Program-made: the position numbers and the translations under genes | NCBI GenBank assembly: GCA_036732565.1 | Contig: DAINCF010000068.1 | Coordinates: 1-19,200 of the forward strand | Source of the DNA: JAIVJN01 sp036732565 | GTDB taxonomy: Bacteria > Acidobacteriota > Vicinamibacteria > Vicinamibacterales > UBA2999 | Reading direction: 5' to 3' | DNA length: 19,200 nt | Shown here: positions 16,056 to 19,200 of the stretch, piece after piece | Layout: each line of letters begins with the position of its first letter | Numbering within the stretch: position 1 is the first letter of the stretch | The notes under the pieces: model-generated | What the model was told of the DNA's origin: nothing | What the model saw: the letters and a program-made list of their open reading frames with translations, nothing else | Database searches by the model: none

Positions 16056-17438
16056 GTGAGTACCAAGAAGCTCCCCTCGGTCGTGCTGGTCGGACGTCCG
16101 AACGTGGGCAAGTCGACGCTCTTCAACCGCCTCACCAGCACCCGCCGCGCCATCGTGACGCCGGTCCCTGGGACGACCCGCGACGTGATCACCTATCCGA
16201 TTGTCTGGCAGGACGTTGCGGTCGAAATCACCGACACCGGCGGGATGTTCGGGGCGAGCCACGACCCCTTGCATCAGCTCGTGGTCGAGCGGGGACGTCG
16301 TGCGCTGGCCTCCGCCGACCTGGTGGTGTTCGTCGTCGACGGCCGCGAAGGGCTGGTGCCCAGTGACGAGGAGATCGCCGATGCGATCCGGACGAGTGAC
16401 GTGCCCGTGGTCCTGGCCGTCAACAAGACCGACGATCGCCGCGCGCGAGAAGGCGTCGTTGACTTCTACCGGCTCGGCTTCGATCCCGTCGTCGAAGTCA
16501 GCGCGGAGCACGGCGTCGGCGTCGGCGAGCTCCTCGACGAGATCGTCGGCCGGCTACCGCCGGGGCGGCGCGTCCGCGCCGCCGCCGATGTCGATGGCGG
16601 CGATGGCACACCGCGCGCCGACCACGATGACGAGACCGCTGTGGCGATCGTGGGGCGACCGAACGCGGGGAAGTCGTCGCTGGTCAATCGCCTGCTGCGT
16701 GAGGAGCGCATGATCGTGTCCGAGACACCCGGCACGACGCGCGACGCCGTCGACTCGATCTTGAAGTGGCACAAACGGACGTTCCGTATCGTCGACACCG
16801 CGGGGATTCGACGGCCGGGCAAGGTGGCGGGCGGGGGCCAAGTGGAGATGGTGAGCGTGCTGCTGGCACGTCGCGCCATCGAACGCGCCGACGTGGTGGC
16901 GTTGATCATCGATGCGACCGCGGGCATTACCGACCAGGACGCTGCCATCGCCGGCGCGGCACACGAGGCGGGCCGCGGAGTGATCGTCGTGGCCAACAAG
17001 TGGGACCTGATGAAGGACGGCAGCCCCGACACGGCCAAGCGGTTCGACGAAGATCTGCGGTATCGACTGAAGTTCCTCGACTACGCGCCGATTCTCCACA
17101 TCTCCGCGCTGACCGGCGAGCGCACGCCAAAATTGCTCGAGGCCATCGAGAAGGTGGCGCAGTCGCGTCGGACGCGCGTCCCGACGGGCGAGTTGAACCG
17201 GTTCATCGGGCAGATCACGACGGCGCAGGCGCCGGTCAGTCCCGGCCATCGTGCGGTGCGCGTGTTGTACGCCGCGCAGACCGGTGTGGCCCCGCCGACG
17301 TTCGTGCTGTTCACCAACGTGGCGACGAAGCTGCATTTCTCGTACGAGCGCTACCTCGAGAATCGCCTTCGCGAGGCGTATGGATTCTCTGGGACGCCCA
17401 TTCGCATTGCCGTACGCCGACGAGATCGCGAGCGATGA
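16056..17438 (+). CDS. der: Ribosome-assembly GTPase Der (EngA)
   Basis: A 460-residue protein with two consecutive GTPase domains and a C-terminal KH-like domain, required for 50S subunit maturation. Domain 1 has GRPNVGKS (13-20), PGTTRD (38-43), DTGG (60-63) and NKTD (123-126). Domain 2 has GRPNAGKS (200-207), PGTTRD (225-230), DTAG (247-250) and NKWD (314-317). The linker (about 172-193) is acidic and Gly/Ala-rich. The KH-like end includes FVLFTNVATKLHFSYERYLENRLRE. The start is GTG at 16056; no upstream in-frame ATG extends it. It is divergent from HU and is followed after 4 bases by a perfect 28-base palindrome. Confidence 0.96.
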   Translation: MSTKKLPSVVLVGRPNVGKSTLFNRLTSTRRAIVTPVPGTTRDVITYPIVWQDVAVEITDTGGMFGASHDPLHQLVVERGRRALASADLVVFVVDGREGLVPSDEEIADAIRTSDVPVVLAVNKTDDRRAREGVVDFYRLGFDPVVEVSAEHGVGVGELLDEIVGRLPPGRRVRAAADVDGGDGTPRADHDDETAVAIVGRPNAGKSSLVNRLLREERMIVSETPGTTRDAVDSILKWHKRTFRIVDTAGIRRPGKVAGGGQVEMVSVLLARRAIERADVVALIIDATAGITDQDAAIAGAAHEAGRGVIVVANKWDLMKDGSPDTAKRFDEDLRYRLKFLDYAPILHISALTGERTPKLLEAIEKVAQSRRTRVPTGELNRFIGQITTAQAPVSPGHRAVRVLYAAQTGVAPPTFVLFTNVATKLHFSYERYLENRLREAYGFSGTPIRIAVRRRDRER

Positions 17439-17442
17439 ACAA

Positions 17443-17470
17443 GTAGGGGCGCCTCGCGAGGCGCCCCTAC
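17443..17470. repeat. Perfect 28-base palindrome after der
   Basis: The two arms GTAGGGGCGCCT and AGGCGCCCCTAC flank CGCG, which is itself palindromic, so the whole 28 bases equal their own reverse complement. It starts 4 bases after the der stop. The GTAGGGGC end is shared with the element at 1077-1137 (minus strand). It could form a cruciform or a strong RNA hairpin that protects or ends the der transcript. No T-run follows. Confidence 0.8.
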
Positions 17471-17511
17471 GGCGAGCCGCCTACTGGCGAGAAAATGGTG
17501 AAAATCCCCGT

Positions 17512-17568
17512 GCTATACTCGACCGTGCCCTCGGCGGCCATGACCGACGCATCCGATCGTTCGATCGG
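17512..17568 (+). promoter_or_regulatory. Candidate promoter and leader dyad upstream of the MerR gene
   Basis: An extended -10, TGC then TATACT (17512-17519), matches consensus well; 17 bases upstream there is only GAAAAT (17491-17496), a poor -35. About 33 bases downstream lies the perfect dyad CCGATCG-TT-CGATCGG (17553-17568), in the untranslated leader 21 bases before the ATG. The dyad may be an operator or an RNA hairpin. Confidence 0.5.
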
Positions 17569-17589
17569 CGATGAGCGAGGACCGACCTG

Positions 17590-18108
17590 ATGGCGGGGCT
17601 CAAGCGAGAGATTTTCAAGGCCAGTGACGTCTGTGAAATCGCGCAGCTGCAGCCGTACATGCTGCGGACGTGGGAGACCGAGTTTCCAGGTTTAGGGCAT
17701 GTCCCCACGGGCGGGGGCCCGCGGGTGTATCGCCGAGCGGATGTGGAGCTCGTGCTCCGTATTCGCCAGCTCGTCTTCAATGAAGGTCTGACGCTGGCCG
17801 GGGCGCGGCGCCGGCTTGAAGAGGAAACGGAGCCGGTGCAATCGGCGGCCAGCCTCGCGGTCGAGGATGCGCTGGACGATCTGGCCAGGTCGCGGCTGCG
17901 GAGCATTCGAGCGGGCCTCGAAGAGATTCTCGAGCTGCTCGGGCGCGACGCGCGCCAAAACCACGAACTGGAGCTCGTCGCCCCAGACGAGGATCCCAGT
18001 CCCGCCGCCGCCCAAGCGGGCCGCGGACGTCAGGTCGCCAAACCGGTGAAGGGCAACGCGCCGAAGGGTGGTCGGTCGAAAGCGACTCGCGCGTCGGCGT
18101 CGTCATGA
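17590..18108 (+). CDS. MerR-family transcriptional regulator
   Basis: A 172-residue protein. Residues about 8-76 form a MerR-type winged helix-turn-helix: IFKASDVCEIAQLQPYMLRTWE, then GGGPRVYRRADVELVLRIRQL and LTLAGARRRLEEE. A helical segment (about 87-118) could dimerise. The C-terminal ~45 residues are Lys/Arg/Ala-rich and look disordered. There is no effector-binding domain and no cysteine arrangement for metals, so the signal is unknown. GAGGA lies 8 bases before the ATG. The stop is 2 bases before tRNA-Pro, so both probably share one transcript. Similar short MerR proteins occur near ihf/HU and tRNA-Pro genes in deltaproteobacteria-like genomes (recollection, not checked). Confidence 0.88.
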   Translation: MAGLKREIFKASDVCEIAQLQPYMLRTWETEFPGLGHVPTGGGPRVYRRADVELVLRIRQLVFNEGLTLAGARRRLEEETEPVQSAASLAVEDALDDLARSRLRSIRAGLEEILELLGRDARQNHELELVAPDEDPSPAAAQAGRGRQVAKPVKGNAPKGGRSKATRASASS

Positions 18109-18110
18109 AT

Positions 18111-18187
18111 CGGGCCATAGCGCAGCCTGGTAGCGCGCCTGCTTGGGGTGCAGGAGGTCGTGGGTTCGAATCCCGCTGGCCCGACCA
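18111..18187 (+). tRNA. tRNA-Pro, anticodon GGG
   Basis: A complete 77-base cloverleaf. The acceptor stem is CGGGCCA / TGGCCCG, the D arm GCGC / GCGC, and the anticodon arm CCTGC / GCAGG with loop TTGGGGT, giving anticodon GGG at 18145-18147. The T arm is GTGGG / CCCGC with loop TTCGAAT. The discriminator A73 and the terminal CCA are encoded. The first base C1 paired with G72 is typical of bacterial proline tRNAs. It reads CCC and CCU codons. It follows the MerR stop after 2 bases, and TTTT occurs just 3' of the CCA. Confidence 0.98.
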
Positions 18188-18227
18188 CTTTTCCGATTGA
18201 TGTCGAGGCGGAGCTTCGGTTTCCTCC

Positions 18228-18623
18228 ATGAACAAGAATGGTGTGATTGCGGTAGTGGTCGTGATGGCAGCGGTGCTACTCATCGGCCTGTGGGTGATGG
18301 GGTCTGGCGGACAGCGGCGTAGTGGCGCGCAGGTGGACTGCGGCGCGCCGCCTGATGCGCCGACCGCGGTGGGTCACACCAAGCGAGGGGACATGGTCAC
18401 GGTCACCTGGGGCCCGCCCGCCGGAAGCGAGCGCCCGACGACCTATGTCATCGAGGCGGGGAGCGCGCCTGGCTTGAACAACGCGGGCACCTACGTCACG
18501 CCCGGCTCGGTGACCAACATCGAGAGGCAAGCGCCGCCGGGTACCTTCTACATCCGCGTCTTCTCGCGAAACGCGTGCGGCACCAGCCCCGCGGCGCCCG
18601 AGATCAGCGTCAGCGTCCCATAG
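18228..18623 (+). CDS. Small membrane-anchored fibronectin type III-like protein
   Basis: A 131-residue protein of unknown function. Residues about 6-24 form a hydrophobic segment after MNKN, a signal anchor or signal peptide without a clear lipobox. Residues about 40-130 look like one fibronectin type III domain: PPDAPTAVGHTKRGDMVTVTW, then TTYVIEAGSAPG, then GTFYIRVFSRNACGTSPAAPEI, which carries the YxIRV.A/S.N..G.S pattern. The cysteines C38 and C117 could form a disulfide outside the cytoplasm. The ribosome site is weak (GGAG about 15 bases upstream). It lies 40 bases after the tRNA and 10 bases before the DUF3810 gene, so the two may be co-expressed. Confidence 0.75.
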   Translation: MNKNGVIAVVVVMAAVLLIGLWVMGSGGQRRSGAQVDCGAPPDAPTAVGHTKRGDMVTVTWGPPAGSERPTTYVIEAGSAPGLNNAGTYVTPGSVTNIERQAPPGTFYIRVFSRNACGTSPAAPEISVSVP

Positions 18624-18633
18624 GGCCCGCGGC

Positions 18634-19200
18634 ATGCTGCCGCTCCTTCAACTCCCGCTCATCGGCCTGGCCTTGATCGCTTCGCTCGCGACGATCCCGC
18701 CGTCGTGGATCGAGCGTGTCTTCTCGAAACATCTGTATCCCTCGCTGCAAGCCGCGATCACATCTTCGTCGAACACGACACGCATCCCGCTGTTCGACAT
18801 CGTCGTCGGTCTGATCGTGATCGTCGCGATCGGTGTGTGGGTGCGCTACGGGCGGCAGGCGCTGCGTGGGCGTCGCATCATGCCGATCGTCACGGCGGCG
18901 CGGCTGACGGCCGTGCTCGTTGCGGCGCTGTATCTCTGGTTCCTTTGCTTCTGGGGGCTCAACTATCGTCGCGTCGCGGCCGAAGCCAGTCTGGCCTTCG
19001 ACGAGCGGCGGGTGACGACGGCGGCGGTGCGGGTGTTGGCGACGCGGGCCGTCGCCGAAGCGAATCGTCGGTACGACGCCGCGCACCTGGCCGGTTTCCC
19101 ACCGGTCGATGCGACGCCCCCGGCGCTGGTGCGATCGCTGCACGACGTCGAGCGCGCCCTCGGCCGTCCGCGGGCCACGATTTCCGCGCGACCCCGACCG
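18634..19200 (+). CDS. DUF3810-like membrane protein, 3' end cut by window edge
   Basis: Hand translation from ATG 18634 stays open for 189 codons to the right edge. The N terminus MLPLLQLPLIGLALIASLATIPP is hydrophobic; further membrane segments lie near 53-68 (FDIVVGLIVIVAIGVW) and 88-106 (ARLTAVLVAALYLWFLCF). The third runs into WGLNYRR, the signature I associate with DUF3810 proteins. A soluble, alanine-rich helical part follows. DUF3810 has no established function. Many members keep an HExxH-like metalloprotease motif farther on, which would lie beyond this window. It starts 10 bases after the fibronectin-III gene. Confidence 0.72.
   Translation, partial: MLPLLQLPLIGLALIASLATIPPSWIERVFSKHLYPSLQAAITSSSNTTRIPLFDIVVGLIVIVAIGVWVRYGRQALRGRRIMPIVTAARLTAVLVAALYLWFLCFWGLNYRRVAAEASLAFDERRVTTAAVRVLATRAVAEANRRYDAAHLAGFPPVDATPPALVRSLHDVERALGRPRATISARPRP

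Noticed and set aside
17443..17470. Intrinsic terminator after der
   Set aside because: The stem is strong but no T-run follows, so it is listed as a palindromic repeat instead.
18111..18187. Integration site (tRNA as att) for a mobile element
   Set aside because: No integrase, no repeated tRNA 3' end and no foreign-looking genes follow within the window.

Overview
The window is high-GC bacterial DNA (G/C-rich third positions and many antisense shadow ORFs), densely packed, with one tRNA and no phage, IS, plasmid or CRISPR signature. The gene set (EGY-like site-2 protease beside an HU gene, MerR regulator abutting tRNA-Pro, DUF3810 protein, and many GTAGGGGC-ended palindromic repeats) suggests an acidobacterium, perhaps Vicinamibacteria. 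That assignment is inference, made without any database search.

Region 1 (1-4275, minus strand) is a glycosyltransferase operon read right to left: a GT4 enzyme (3121-4275), a second GT4 (1931-3124), a GT2 (1126-1938) and a third GT4 that runs off the left edge (1-1050). The first three overlap by 4-8 bases. They look like part of an exopolysaccharide or O-antigen locus. The left-most gene and the GT2 start were worked out by hand translation.

Region 2 (4276-4597) is a 322-base divergent intergenic region with about five copies of a 30-base tandem repeat, a GC-rich hairpin and a candidate promoter lying inside an inverted repeat.

Region 3 (4598-14514, plus strand) is a long run: ugd, galE, an MsbA-like ABC exporter, yicC, gmk, coaBC, a family-4 uracil-DNA glycosylase and priA. 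From ugd to gmk the genes overlap or are 1 base apart, so nucleotide-sugar supply and envelope export are linked to RNA and nucleotide housekeeping genes. gmk and coaBC are separated by a double-hairpin repeat, with no rpoZ between them.

Region 4 (14515-15951, minus) holds an HU/IHF-type DNA-binding protein followed by a membrane site-2 protease, driven by a near-consensus sigma70 promoter that overlaps a perfect palindrome. It is convergent with priA, with a palindromic element between them.

Region 5 (16056-19200, plus) holds der (tandem GTPase), a perfect 28-base palindrome, a short MerR-type regulator, tRNA-Pro(GGG) starting 2 bases after the MerR stop, a small anchored fibronectin-III-like protein, and the start of a DUF3810 membrane protein cut by the right edge.

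I see no clear new multi-gene system. The items most worth checking are the iterated repeat plus promoter dyad between the two polysaccharide operons, the dispersed palindromic repeat family that includes gene stop codons, and the palindrome over the HU promoter.
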